The position numbers and the translations under genes are program-made. A DNA stretch of 37,381 nt from an uncultured Actinomycetes bacterium. Its GTDB lineage: Bacteria; Actinomycetota; Actinomycetes; Nanopelagicales; Nanopelagicaceae. Of this stretch, positions 21,083-30,232 are shown piece by piece. How positions within the stretch are numbered: the first letter of the stretch is position 1; each line of letters starts with the position of its first letter. The stretch spans positions 1-37,381 of the forward strand of contig CAIXPV010000167.1 in the NCBI GenBank assembly GCA_903921405.1, in the 5' to 3' direction. The notes below the pieces were generated by a model that was not told the origin of the DNA, ran no database searches, and saw nothing but the letters and a program-made list of their open reading frames with translations.

Positions 21083-21955
21083 ATGGGAGCACCTCCGCAG
21101 TTAACACCGCAGCAGCGAGCGATGGCCCTAGATAAGGCCGCTCAATCACGAAAGCGTCGTGCCGAAGTAAAAAATAAGATAAAGAGTGGTGAGTTTTCTA
21201 TTGATACAGTTCTGGAGATTGCGGCTAATGAAGAAAGTGTTGGCAGAATGCGAGTTAGAGAGCTCTTAGAGGCTCTGTCTGGTGTTGGAAAAGTAAGGGC
21301 AACCTCGCTCATGGAGCGATTAAATATTTCACCTACGCGTAGGATTCAGGGCTTGGGTCGTCATCAATTAAAACAGTTACGACATGAGTTTATGAAATCT
21401 ACACATGCAGTTGAACCCGGCAAACTCTTAGTGCTTTCTGGTCCTGGGGGAGTTGGCAAAAGTACGGTAGCTAGTACGTTACGAGCATCTGGTGATTTTT
21501 GGGTGAGTGTTTCGGCGACAACTAGATCTCCTCGAGGCAATGAACACGACGGTGTCGATTACTTCTTTATTTCAGATGAGGAGTTTTCGCGAAGAATTAA
21601 AGATGATGAGTTTCTAGAGTGGGCGCAGTTTGCTGGAAGTCGCTATGGAACCCCACGATCTGCAGTAGAAGAGGCGCTCTTAAAGGGAAGAAATGTTCTG
21701 CTAGAGATTGAGATCGATGGAGCACGACAGGTTAAAGCCCATCTGCCGCAATCGCTCTTAGTGTTTTTAGAGCCCCCATCCTGGGAAGAGCTCGTCTCAA
21801 GATTAGAGGGTCGTGGAACTGATGGCCCAGAACGTAGAGCCGAGCGCCTGGCCCTTGCTCAGGAGGAGCTTGCAGCAGCCTCATTCTTCGATATCGTGAT
21901 CGTCAATGACCAGGTCGAACGGGTAGTACAACAACTGATAGGATTGATATCTTGA
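21083..21955 (+). CDS. gmk: Fusion protein: actinobacterial integration host factor (mIHF) N-terminus plus guanylate kinase C-terminus
   Basis: 290 aa single ORF. aa 1-103 resemble mIHF ('PQLTPQQRAMALDKAAQSRKRRAEVKNKIKSGE...RVRELLEALSGVGKVRATSLMERLNISPTRRIQGLGRHQLKQL'). aa ~110-290 are Gmk ('EPGKLLVLSGPGGVGKSTVASTL...VSATTRSPRGNEHDGVDYFFIS...LEIEIDGARQVK...RGTDGPERRAERLALAQEEL'). Confidence 0.9.
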   Translation: MGAPPQLTPQQRAMALDKAAQSRKRRAEVKNKIKSGEFSIDTVLEIAANEESVGRMRVRELLEALSGVGKVRATSLMERLNISPTRRIQGLGRHQLKQLRHEFMKSTHAVEPGKLLVLSGPGGVGKSTVASTLRASGDFWVSVSATTRSPRGNEHDGVDYFFISDEEFSRRIKDDEFLEWAQFAGSRYGTPRSAVEEALLKGRNVLLEIEIDGARQVKAHLPQSLLVFLEPPSWEELVSRLEGRGTDGPERRAERLALAQEELAAASFFDIVIVNDQVERVVQQLIGLIS

Positions 21956-21983
21956 CCAAAACAGCGTATGAGCGGGGATAACT

Positions 21984-22232
21984 ATGGATGGCATCACAAA
22001 TCCACCTATTGACGAACTTCTAGAGAAGAGTGGCTCCAAGTACAGCCTGGTTCTCTATGCTGCAAAGCGTGCTCGTCAGATCAACGCCTATTATTCACAA
22101 CTTGGCGAGGGACTTCTTGAATATGTCGGTCCGCTAGTTGAGACCCATGTTCATGAAAAGCCGCTATCAATCGCCCTTCGTGAGATTAATGAAGGTTTAT
22201 TAACGATCGAAAATCTCGAACCAACGGCTTAA
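21984..22232 (+). CDS. rpoZ: DNA-directed RNA polymerase omega subunit
   Basis: '[66 protein letters not shown]'. Confidence 0.96.
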   Translation: MDGITNPPIDELLEKSGSKYSLVLYAAKRARQINAYYSQLGEGLLEYVGPLVETHVHEKPLSIALREINEGLLTIENLEPTA

Positions 22233-22247
22233 AGCTTTCTGCTCACA

Positions 22248-23432
22248 ATGTCTGCTACCGGCCGTGAAGTAATACTCGGTGTTGGGGCAGGGATTGCGGC
22301 GTATAAATCCGCCGACCTTGTGCGTCGACTCCAAGATCGCGGTTATCACGTGCGAGTTGTTCCAACCCCTGCATCCTTAAATTTTGTTGGGGCCTCGACG
22401 TGGGAAGCGCTGACTGGACGTCCGGTTCGCACCCAGGTTTGGGAAGATGTTCACGAAGGTGCACATATTTCTCTAGCTCATGACAGCGATTTCTTTCTAA
22501 TTGCACCAGCAACAGCAGATCTGATTGCTCGTATAGCAACTGGCCGTGCAGATGATCTTTTAACTAATTTAGTTTTAGCAAGTGATGCACCAAAAATGGT
22601 TATCCCAGCGATGCATTCACATATGTGGAATGACCCAGCTACTAAGGCCAACGTTGAAACTCTACGATCTCGAGGCTTTGTTGTATTAGAGCCTGATACA
22701 GGTCGACTAGCTGGTAATGACTCTGGCCCAGGAAGATTCCCTGAAACTAATCGCATCATTGAAGAGTTTGATTCAATGACTGGGCATAAGCGTGATCTTG
22801 TTGGTCGAAGAGTTCTGGTTACTGCTGGAGGTACACGCGAAGCGATCGATCCCGTGCGCTATATCGGAAATAGGTCCTCTGGCAAGCAAGGTTTGGCGCT
22901 AGCACGTGCAGCTGCGATGCGCGGAGCCGATGTGCACTTAATTGCCGCCAATATGGATACATCGGCCATTCATGGAATAACGGTCAGTAATGTTGAGAGC
23001 GCCCTTGATATGCGAGAAGTCCTCAAAGATCAGTTCGCTTCGTGTGATGTCTTAATCATGTGTGCCGCAGTAGCAGATGCAAGGCCCACCCAAAAGCTCA
23101 ATGAAAAGATTAAGAAGGCCTCTTTCACATCCATAGAATTAGAGACAAACCCTGACTTGTTAGCAGAAATATCGACTACTAAAACGAATCAGGTGATAAT
23201 CGGCTTTGCCGCTGAGACTTCCGACCATATCGAATCGGCGCGATCAAAGATGCAGGCAAAGGGCCTAGATGTTATTTATGTTAATGACGTTAGCGGCGGT
23301 GCAATATTCGGAAAGGATGTTACACACGGTACAATCCTGCTAAGAAATGGTGAGGATATAGCGCTCAAGGAAGTCTCCAAAGACGCTCTCGCAGAAATAC
23401 TCCTTGATCACGCCATCCGGCAGTTAGGTTAA
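22248..23432 (+). CDS. coaBC: Bifunctional phosphopantothenoylcysteine decarboxylase / phosphopantothenate-cysteine ligase
   Basis: '[39 protein letters not shown]', '[27 protein letters not shown]', 'VIIGFAAET'. Confidence 0.97.
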   Translation: MSATGREVILGVGAGIAAYKSADLVRRLQDRGYHVRVVPTPASLNFVGASTWEALTGRPVRTQVWEDVHEGAHISLAHDSDFFLIAPATADLIARIATGRADDLLTNLVLASDAPKMVIPAMHSHMWNDPATKANVETLRSRGFVVLEPDTGRLAGNDSGPGRFPETNRIIEEFDSMTGHKRDLVGRRVLVTAGGTREAIDPVRYIGNRSSGKQGLALARAAAMRGADVHLIAANMDTSAIHGITVSNVESALDMREVLKDQFASCDVLIMCAAVADARPTQKLNEKIKKASFTSIELETNPDLLAEISTTKTNQVIIGFAAETSDHIESARSKMQAKGLDVIYVNDVSGGAIFGKDVTHGTILLRNGEDIALKEVSKDALAEILLDHAIRQLG

Positions 23433-23437
23433 AACTT

Positions 23438-24628
23438 ATGTCACAGCGCCTCTTTACTTCAGAATCAGTTACCGAAGGACATCCTGACAAGATTGCAGAT
23501 GCGATCTCAGATGCAGTTCTTGATTCACTGCTTTCACAGGATATAAAAAGCCGAGTTGCCGTCGAAACCTTGATCACCACCGGCCAAGTACATGTTGCTG
23601 GTGAAGTTACCACTGATGGCTACGCCGATGTAAATACTATTGTTCGAGATACCGTTCTCAATATCGGCTATGACTCATCAGATAAAGGCTTTGATGGAAA
23701 TAGTTGCGGAGTTTCCATCTCTATTGGTCAGCAGTCACAAGATATAGCGCAGGGCGTGGATGATGCATACGAGCACCGTGTCTCATCAGGTATTGATCCA
23801 TTAGACCTGCAAGGCGCTGGAGATCAAGGCTTGATGTTTGGTTACGCCTGCGATGACACAAAAGAGCTAATGCCACTTCCTATTTGGTTGGCACATGCCT
23901 TGGCGGCGCAACTGTCAAAGGTACGCAAATCAGGCCAGCTTGCATATCTGCGACCTGATGGAAAAACTCAAGTAACGATTGAATATGATGGCGATCGTGC
24001 AGTAGCACTCAACACTGTCGTTATATCTAGCCAGCACAGCGAAGATGTAGATGTGGTGAAGGTTCTAACTCCAGAGATTATTGAGTACGTGATTAATCCA
24101 ATTTTATCGACGATTGATCTGCCTAAAAATAACCTCACAACACTCATAAATCCAACGGGCCGTTTTGTTATTGGCGGCCCAATGGGGGATGCGGGTTTAA
24201 CGGGTCGTAAAATAATCGTTGATACATACGGTGGAATGGCACGACATGGCGGGGGAGCCTTTAGCGGTAAAGATCCATCAAAGGTCGATCGCTCTGCTGC
24301 TTATGCCATGCGTTGGGTAGCAAAAAATGTAGTGGCAGCCGGGCTAGCGCGACGCTGTGAAGTACAAGTTGCTTACGCAATCGGCAAAGCTCAACCAGTC
24401 GGTCTTTTTGTGGAGACGTTTGGTACTGAGAGCGTGCCTGTTCAAAAGATTCAAGATGCAGTGCTTGCAACCTTTGATCTTCGGCCAGCTGCGATTATTC
24501 GGGATTTGGAACTTTTGCGTCCTATATATTCTTTAACAAGTGCCTATGGACACTTCGGTCGAGAGCTGCCTGAGTTTGCATGGGAACGAACAGATCGCGT
24601 CGATGCCTTACAAAAGGCGATTAAGTAG
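23438..24628 (+). CDS. metK: S-adenosylmethionine synthetase
   Basis: '[26 protein letters not shown]', '[12 protein letters not shown]', '[22 protein letters not shown]'. Confidence 0.99.
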   Translation: MSQRLFTSESVTEGHPDKIADAISDAVLDSLLSQDIKSRVAVETLITTGQVHVAGEVTTDGYADVNTIVRDTVLNIGYDSSDKGFDGNSCGVSISIGQQSQDIAQGVDDAYEHRVSSGIDPLDLQGAGDQGLMFGYACDDTKELMPLPIWLAHALAAQLSKVRKSGQLAYLRPDGKTQVTIEYDGDRAVALNTVVISSQHSEDVDVVKVLTPEIIEYVINPILSTIDLPKNNLTTLINPTGRFVIGGPMGDAGLTGRKIIVDTYGGMARHGGGAFSGKDPSKVDRSAAYAMRWVAKNVVAAGLARRCEVQVAYAIGKAQPVGLFVETFGTESVPVQKIQDAVLATFDLRPAAIIRDLELLRPIYSLTSAYGHFGRELPEFAWERTDRVDALQKAIK

Positions 24629-24631
24629 AAC

Positions 24632-26518
24632 GTGGCCACGCCGCGTTTATTTCGTCTTAAGGCCGAGGTAGTTGCACGGCCCCGAGGCGAAGCGGCGAAG
24701 ATTCTTCCTTTTGCCAGAATCTGGGTGGATACAGGTGTATTTCACTTAGATGCACCATTTGATTATGCCGTTCCAGAAGAGCTTGACGATGTTATCGCTA
24801 CTGGAATACGCGTACAGGTTCCATTTGGAAATCGTGAAGTAGAAGGAATCGTCATTGAGCGATGTGCAGAATCACAAACCTCCGGACGAATACGTCACAT
24901 AACTAAAGCTCTGTCCCCTCATCCGGTAGCAACTTCGAAGTCTCTTACTCTCATACATGAGGTTGCTGTTCGTTGGGCCAGTAATACCTTTGATGTTATT
25001 CGTTTGGCGATCCCACCCCGTGTTGCATCAGTCGATAAAATATTTTCTGCTACAGATTCGCAAGAAAATAGCGATTTACAGTTCGATGCACCTAGCTCCT
25101 TCGTTGCCTTTGACCCCTATGAGAACCCTGCCAAGCAAGTAGTCGCTCTTATTGCGGATGGGTACAAAAAAGGATCGGTTCTATTAGTAGCACCGGATGA
25201 ACGTGATCTCGACCAGATATGTGCGTTTCTAGAATCTCAACACTTAAGTTATCTTCGCCTTGATAGTTCACTGCCCAGAGCGCAGAGGTATAGCAACTAT
25301 TTGCACGCTCTTCACACATCTCATTGCATAGTTCTTGGCGCACGTAGTGCCATATTTACACCTGTCGCAGGGCTACGGACGATAATTGTATATAAAGAAA
25401 GCTCCCATGAACATTATGAACAACGCTCACCCGGCTTCAACGTTCGAGACATTGCCGGTTTGCGCAGAGGTTTGGAGAGTTTAGAGATTGTTTATACGGG
25501 ATATGTGCCATCTATGGAGCTCTCGTTGTTAATAGATAATAAAACTCTTCACTTTATCAATCATGCGCACAGATTAAACGTTAAGTCATTCTCGAGCGAA
25601 GATGGCACTCTACTTCCAGGGCGAATATTCACTGAAATTCGTAAAGCTCTAAGCCGCGGTCCCGTGCTCTTTCTAGTACCCCGTAAAGGTTATGGAAATG
25701 CGCTTTTATGCGCCCATTGCAAGAATCTAGCTCAGTGCGCATGTGGAGGTCGCCTGATAGTTGGATCAAAGAGTTCACCACCTGTATGCACAGTGTGCTC
25801 ATCAGTTTTTTACGATTGGTCTTGTTCGTGGTGTAACCGACAAAAACCATATATTGCCGGCAGAGGTATTGAACGAGCAGGCGAAGAGATATCGCGTGCA
25901 TTTAGTGGCTTCCCTTTGATTCTCTCCTACGGCGATGTCATAAAACCCTCTGTCAGTAATCTTCCATCGCTAGTTCTAGCAACCCCAGGTGCTGCACCAC
26001 ATTGTGAAGGTGGGTACAGCGCTGTTGCATTATTGGAGGGCATTAACTTCTTTTCTCACCCAGACTTACGAGCTCAAGAGCGCGCCCGAGAACTTTTCTT
26101 TGAGACTGCGGCGATGATTGATGCAAAGGGCTCTGTGCTTGTATCGATTCCTGATGCACATCCAGTCACTGCTGCACTTACTCAATGGAATCCGGGCGTC
26201 ATGATTCGACGAGAACTAGAGGAACGAAAGGAAGTTGGTCTACCTCCATTTGTCCACTGCATTCTTATAACCGCTCCTATTGCCGAAAGTACTCAACTAG
26301 CCAATGGGTTGAGAAAGTCCATTGCCGATTCGAGATTACCAACATCACTTAAGATTTTGGGACCTACACCAGTGCAGAAGGATCAAGCAAAGATCATGCT
26401 TTATGTTGACGATAATGGGCTGTCTCAAGTAAGCGCATTTGTTCATGAGTTGCAACGTCGACGAAGTATCGCTAAAAAGCAACTTCTGAGCATGCGAGTA
26501 GATCCATATTCTTTCTAG
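24632..26518 (+). CDS. priA: PriA-like primosomal protein N', helicase-degenerate
   Basis: N-terminal 'FARIWVDTGVFHLDAPFDYAVPEEL'; eight zinc-ligand cysteines ('CAHCKNLAQCACGG...PVCTVCSSVFYDWSCSWC'); 'REVGLPPF'-like 'ERKEVGLPPFVHCI'. No Walker A GxGKT. Confidence 0.88.
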   Translation: MATPRLFRLKAEVVARPRGEAAKILPFARIWVDTGVFHLDAPFDYAVPEELDDVIATGIRVQVPFGNREVEGIVIERCAESQTSGRIRHITKALSPHPVATSKSLTLIHEVAVRWASNTFDVIRLAIPPRVASVDKIFSATDSQENSDLQFDAPSSFVAFDPYENPAKQVVALIADGYKKGSVLLVAPDERDLDQICAFLESQHLSYLRLDSSLPRAQRYSNYLHALHTSHCIVLGARSAIFTPVAGLRTIIVYKESSHEHYEQRSPGFNVRDIAGLRRGLESLEIVYTGYVPSMELSLLIDNKTLHFINHAHRLNVKSFSSEDGTLLPGRIFTEIRKALSRGPVLFLVPRKGYGNALLCAHCKNLAQCACGGRLIVGSKSSPPVCTVCSSVFYDWSCSWCNRQKPYIAGRGIERAGEEISRAFSGFPLILSYGDVIKPSVSNLPSLVLATPGAAPHCEGGYSAVALLEGINFFSHPDLRAQERARELFFETAAMIDAKGSVLVSIPDAHPVTAALTQWNPGVMIRRELEERKEVGLPPFVHCILITAPIAESTQLANGLRKSIADSRLPTSLKILGPTPVQKDQAKIMLYVDDNGLSQVSAFVHELQRRRSIAKKQLLSMRVDPYSF

Positions 26519-26526
26519 GCCTTTGG

Positions 26527-26532
26527 TAGGAT
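26527..26532 (+). promoter_or_regulatory. Putative -10 element (TAGGAT), 6 nt before def ATG
   Basis: TAGGAT-tacaca-ATG. Confidence 0.5.
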
Positions 26533-26538
26533 TACACA

Positions 26539-27099
26539 ATGTCCATTCAAGAGATTCGACTTTTTGGCGATCCGGTTCTTGTTACTCCGGCAGCTCTTGT
26601 GGTGGATTTTGATAAAGAGTTGCGTAATTTAGTCGCAGACCTTACGCAAACAATGTTAGAGGCTCCTGGAGCAGGTTTGGCAGCGCCTCAAATAGGCGTG
26701 GCGCTTCGGGTTTTTACTTGGAATGTTGATGATGAATTAGGCCACCTGGTGAACCCTGTTTTGGTTCTGGGCGATGAGATTCAAGAGGGTGACGAGGGCT
26801 GTCTTTCTTTCCCAGATATGAGCTATCCAACGCCGCGAGCTATGCGCGCCGTTGCTCAGGGTTTCAATATGTTTGGAGAGCAAATCTCCGTGGATGGTAC
26901 AGAGTTTCTGGCTCGAGCATTGCAGCATGAAACAGATCATCTTGATGGCATTCTCTTTATTGATCGAATGCTTCCTGGCGATCGCAAAGCGGCCATGAAA
27001 GAGATTCGTGAATCGGACTGGTTTAACGAGGCTGCACAAATCGGTCAAAATATTCAAATTAAAGAGTCACCGCATAATATTTTCGGACGGAACACCTAA
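26539..27099 (+). CDS. def: Peptide deformylase
   Basis: Three canonical motifs: 'GAGLAAPQIGV', 'EGCLSFP', 'QHETDHLDG'. Confidence 0.98.
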   Translation: MSIQEIRLFGDPVLVTPAALVVDFDKELRNLVADLTQTMLEAPGAGLAAPQIGVALRVFTWNVDDELGHLVNPVLVLGDEIQEGDEGCLSFPDMSYPTPRAMRAVAQGFNMFGEQISVDGTEFLARALQHETDHLDGILFIDRMLPGDRKAAMKEIRESDWFNEAAQIGQNIQIKESPHNIFGRNT

Positions 27100-28010
27100 T
27101 GCGTATTGGAGTAGCAGCTACTCCACAGGTTGCAATACCGACGCTTGATTGGCTACTTACGACTGACCACGAACTTGCACTCGTGATTACGCAGCCAGAC
27201 AAACCTGCTGGCCGTGGACGCGAGCTCAAGCAATCGCCTGTAAGTGAGTGGGCAGGCATTCATGGGGTAACCACTCTCAAACCTGAATCATCTGCCAGCC
27301 TGGTCGAACATCTTGAATCATTAGATTTAGTCATAACTATCGGCTACGGCGTCATACTTCCTGAGAGCATTTTGAAACTTCCAAAGTTTGGTTTTATCAA
27401 CCTACATTTCTCTTTGCTTCCGGCCTACCGTGGTGCAGCGCCAGTGCAACGCGCAATTGAAAATGGCGAAGAAGTAACCGGGCTAACTGTTTTTCAATTA
27501 GATAAAGGTATGGATACTGGACCAGTATTCACCTCGATGGCTGTGAACATAGAGCCGCAATGGCGTTCCCACGAAGCTCTTGAACATTTAGCGCAGTTGG
27601 GTCCTGTAGCAATCTCATCGTCACTCGAGTCGATATCGCTAGGAGTCAAACCGCAGGCTCAAGCCGGTCAAGCAACAATGGCACCTAAGATTTCTAAGGC
27701 CGAGGCAGAGATCAATTGGTGTCACAATAATCGCACTATTGTCAATAAGATTCGGGCTTTTTATCCCGCGCCTTGTGCCTGGACATTATGGAATGGTACT
27801 GCCGTTAAAATCACCAACGCTCGTATTCATGACGCTATTGAAGAACTAGAACCTGGTCAGGTTCTTTTCCACAACAAAAAGCTTCTAGTTGGTGCAGAAA
27901 ATAGCTGCGCCGTTGAACTTGTCTCTGTTATTCCATCAGGTAAGAACGAGATGGCGGCTGCTGATTGGGCTCGTGGGGCACACCTGCATGGTGGTGAATA
28001 TTTTGGTTGA
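27099..28010 (+). CDS. fmt: Methionyl-tRNA formyltransferase
   Basis: 'VITQPDKPAGRGRELKQSPV', 'GFINLHFSLLPAYRGAAPVQRAIENGEEVTGLTVFQLDKGMDTGPVF'. Confidence 0.98.
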   Translation: MRIGVAATPQVAIPTLDWLLTTDHELALVITQPDKPAGRGRELKQSPVSEWAGIHGVTTLKPESSASLVEHLESLDLVITIGYGVILPESILKLPKFGFINLHFSLLPAYRGAAPVQRAIENGEEVTGLTVFQLDKGMDTGPVFTSMAVNIEPQWRSHEALEHLAQLGPVAISSSLESISLGVKPQAQAGQATMAPKISKAEAEINWCHNNRTIVNKIRAFYPAPCAWTLWNGTAVKITNARIHDAIEELEPGQVLFHNKKLLVGAENSCAVELVSVIPSGKNEMAAADWARGAHLHGGEYFG

Positions 28011-29355
28011 GGCACGTAGAAACACTTTTAAATCACCTAAACCAGATGCACCACGATTACTGGCATTTGATCTCTTAACAGAGGTAAATAGAAACGAGGG
28101 TTACTCAAATTTACTCTTACCCGCCGCCTTATCGGCTAGTAATCTTGACGATAGAGACCGAAATCTAGTTACCGAATTACTGTATGGAACCATTCGAATG
28201 CAGGGAAAACACGATTGGGTCTTATCCCAACTTAGTGACCGTCCTTGGAGTGAAGTAGATTCTGGGATTGTGGACCTATGCAGACTAGGTGTCCACCAAA
28301 TCCACGAGATGCGAATCCCGGATCATGCTGCAGTGGCGGCGACCGTTGAAGTTGCACGAAAGCGAGTGGGCGAATCAAAGGCCAGTTTTGTTAATGCGCT
28401 CTTACGCGGAGTAACTAGAAAAAGCATTGATGATTGGTTTGCGCCGCTTAGGGAGATAGAAGATCCTGTAACACGAATGTCTATTCAATATTCACATCCA
28501 GAATGGATCATCTCTGCTTATTTTGATCTACTCAAAGACTGGGATGAAGTCGAAGCCGCACTCTTGATCAATAATGTTCCCGCGACTCCAACCCTTGTTG
28601 CGTGGCCAGGTTATTCAACGCGAGAGGAACTTGTTGAGTGCGGTGCCACACCGACGTCGTACTCACTGTTCGGTGCCAATTTCAAAGGCAACCCTGGTTC
28701 ACTTGAACTCATTCGTCATCGTAAAGCCGGTGTGCAGGACGAAGGCTCTCAACTCGTTGCTACCGTGTTTGCGCACGTTGCTAAAGGTAAAAAATGGCTA
28801 GACATCTGTGCTGGTCCGGGTGGTAAAGCGGCACTTCTTTCTAGCATTGCAACAACTCGCGATATTTCATTTACCGCTAATGAGGTGTCGCCAGCGCGAG
28901 CTGAACTGGTTAAACGAGTTGTCCATGGAGCACAAGTCTGGTGCGGTGATGGTCGTGATATTGCAACTCATGGAGAAAACTTTGATGCGATTCTTCTGGA
29001 TGCACCGTGCACTGGGTTAGGAGCCCTTCGCCGACGTCCTGAGGTTCGTTGGCGACGTACGTTAAAAGATTTACGTGCCCTGACTGAACTACAACGTGAA
29101 CTCATTGAAGCCTCTATTGGATCACTCAATGTTGGGGGAGTACTCGGTTATGCAACGTGTTCGCCTCATCTTGCTGAGACTACCGTTCAAGTAAAAGATA
29201 TTGTAAAAAAGCACCCCGAGTTCGAACTCTTAGACATCTCTCCATTCCTTCCCGAAAATCTAATCAATGCCACAAGGGATGGAGCTATGTCACTATGGAC
29301 ACATCGCCATGGAACTGATGCCATGTTCTTAGCCATTTTCGTGAAGAAAAGTTAA
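27988..29355 (+). CDS. rsmB: 16S rRNA (cytosine-967-C5)-methyltransferase RsmB (Sun)
   Basis: NusB-like N-terminal domain then 'WLDICAGPGGKAALLSS', 'ILLDAPCTGLGALRRRPEVRWR', 'GVLGYATCSPHLAET'. Exact start uncertain (ATG 27988 or TTG 28003); the listed 27889 is too long. Confidence 0.93.
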   Translation: MVVNILVEARRNTFKSPKPDAPRLLAFDLLTEVNRNEGYSNLLLPAALSASNLDDRDRNLVTELLYGTIRMQGKHDWVLSQLSDRPWSEVDSGIVDLCRLGVHQIHEMRIPDHAAVAATVEVARKRVGESKASFVNALLRGVTRKSIDDWFAPLREIEDPVTRMSIQYSHPEWIISAYFDLLKDWDEVEAALLINNVPATPTLVAWPGYSTREELVECGATPTSYSLFGANFKGNPGSLELIRHRKAGVQDEGSQLVATVFAHVAKGKKWLDICAGPGGKAALLSSIATTRDISFTANEVSPARAELVKRVVHGAQVWCGDGRDIATHGENFDAILLDAPCTGLGALRRRPEVRWRRTLKDLRALTELQRELIEASIGSLNVGGVLGYATCSPHLAETTVQVKDIVKKHPEFELLDISPFLPENLINATRDGAMSLWTHRHGTDAMFLAIFVKKS

Positions 29356-29358
29356 TAT
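29353..29358 (+). promoter_or_regulatory. Putative -10 element (TAATAT), 6 nt before rpe ATG
   Basis: TAATAT-agattc-ATG; first three bases are the rsmB stop codon. Confidence 0.5.
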
Positions 29359-29364
29359 AGATTC

Positions 29365-30030
29365 ATGAGTCGAGAAATACGAATTACGCCAAGCATCCTC
29401 AATGCGGATTTTTCGCATTTGGATCAAGAAATTCAACGAATTGCTGGCGCATCAGATCTATTGCATTTGGATGTCATGGATAACATTTTCGTTCCTAACT
29501 TTACGTTTGACTTTGCGAGAAGCGAAGAGATTATTGCTAGCTCTCCAATTCCTGTAGATGCGCATTTGATGGTCGCCGATGTTGATTTAATTGCCCCTGC
29601 TTACGCTGAAGCAGGTTGTGCAAGCGTCACAATTCATGTTGAGGCGACCTCGGATATACGTGCCACGGCAAGAGCTATACGTCGTGCAGGGTCTAGATGT
29701 GGCCTTGGAATTAAACCTGGAACTTCGATAGATGACTATGTCAATTACGTCGATGATATAGATATGTTTTTAATTATGACCGTCGAACCTGGATTTGGCG
29801 GGCAAAAATTTATGTATGACATGATGGAAAAGGTGAGTAGAACTCGAATGATTATTGGAGATCGCCCAATCTGGTTACAAGTAGATGGCGGAGTCTCACT
29901 CGAAACGATAAGCGCGGCAGCCGAGGCCGGCGCCGATACCTTTGTTGCAGGAAGTGCCGTATTTAACGCAGATGATCCAGCGGCGATGATCGATTCATTA
30001 CGCAAACTCGCCATTGCTGTGGCAGACTAA
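29365..30030 (+). CDS. rpe: Ribulose-phosphate 3-epimerase
   Basis: 'ITPSILNADFSHLDQEIQRI', 'LLHLDVMDNIFVPNFTF', 'VEPGFGGQKFM', 'VDGGVSLETISAAAEAGADTFVAGSAVF'. Confidence 0.98.
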   Translation: MSREIRITPSILNADFSHLDQEIQRIAGASDLLHLDVMDNIFVPNFTFDFARSEEIIASSPIPVDAHLMVADVDLIAPAYAEAGCASVTIHVEATSDIRATARAIRRAGSRCGLGIKPGTSIDDYVNYVDDIDMFLIMTVEPGFGGQKFMYDMMEKVSRTRMIIGDRPIWLQVDGGVSLETISAAAEAGADTFVAGSAVFNADDPAAMIDSLRKLAIAVAD

Positions 30031-30039
30031 CCCCTAAGT

Positions 30040-30159
30040 TGTTCCGGGGGTCGGTGATAATTCCGAACCGGCGGTAAAGTCCGCGACCCGATCACATCCA
30101 GTGATCGGTTGATTTGGTGAAACTCCAAAACCGACAGTTAAAGTCTGGATAAAGGGACA
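30040..30159 (+). ncRNA. FMN riboswitch (RFN element) upstream of ribM
   Basis: Canonical conserved strings: 'GGGTCGGTGATAATTCCGAACCGGCGGTAAAGTCCGCGACCC...GTTGATTTGGTGAAACTCCAAAACCGACAGTTAAAGTCTGGATAAAGGGA'. P1 pairing of 30041-30045 (GTTCC) with 30154-30158 (GGGAC). Confidence 0.97.
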
Positions 30160-30163
30160 TGTG

Positions 30164-30186
30164 GATGTATGCAGGGTGCATACATC
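30164..30186 (+). promoter_or_regulatory. Perfect 10-bp hairpin immediately downstream of the FMN aptamer (probable expression platform)
   Basis: GATGTATGCA-GGG-TGCATACATC. Confidence 0.75.
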
Positions 30187-30196
30187 TGCGCTGTTG

Positions 30197-30223
30197 CTTC
30201 CTGGAGCTTTTTTTCCTAGGGAG
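30197..30223 (+). promoter_or_regulatory. Possible Shine-Dalgarno-sequestering hairpin of ribM
   Basis: CTTCCT (30197-30202) can pair with AGGGAG (30218-30223) of the ribM ribosome-binding site. Confidence 0.45.
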
Positions 30224-30232
30224 GATCAACTT

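Noticed and set aside
22236-22248. Leaderless -10 for coaBC
   Set aside because: The hexamer at the proper spacing (TTTCTG) does not fit TAnnnT.
24632-26518. priA as a decaying pseudogene because of missing helicase motifs
   Set aside because: Full-length frame, intact zinc cysteines, and the same loss is known across Actinobacteria.
30208-30214. T7 tract as a standard intrinsic terminator of the FMN riboswitch
   Set aside because: No GC-rich stem directly precedes it: the perfect hairpin ends 21 nt earlier, and GCTTCC/GGAGC would leave too small a loop. It more likely lies in the loop of an SD-masking helix.
30161-30232. N-terminal 24 aa of the listed ribM ORF (MDVCRVHTSALLLPGAFFPREDQL)
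   Set aside because: This segment coincides with the riboswitch expression-platform hairpin; a TTG at 30233 with a GGGAGG ribosome-binding site gives a family-like N-terminus.
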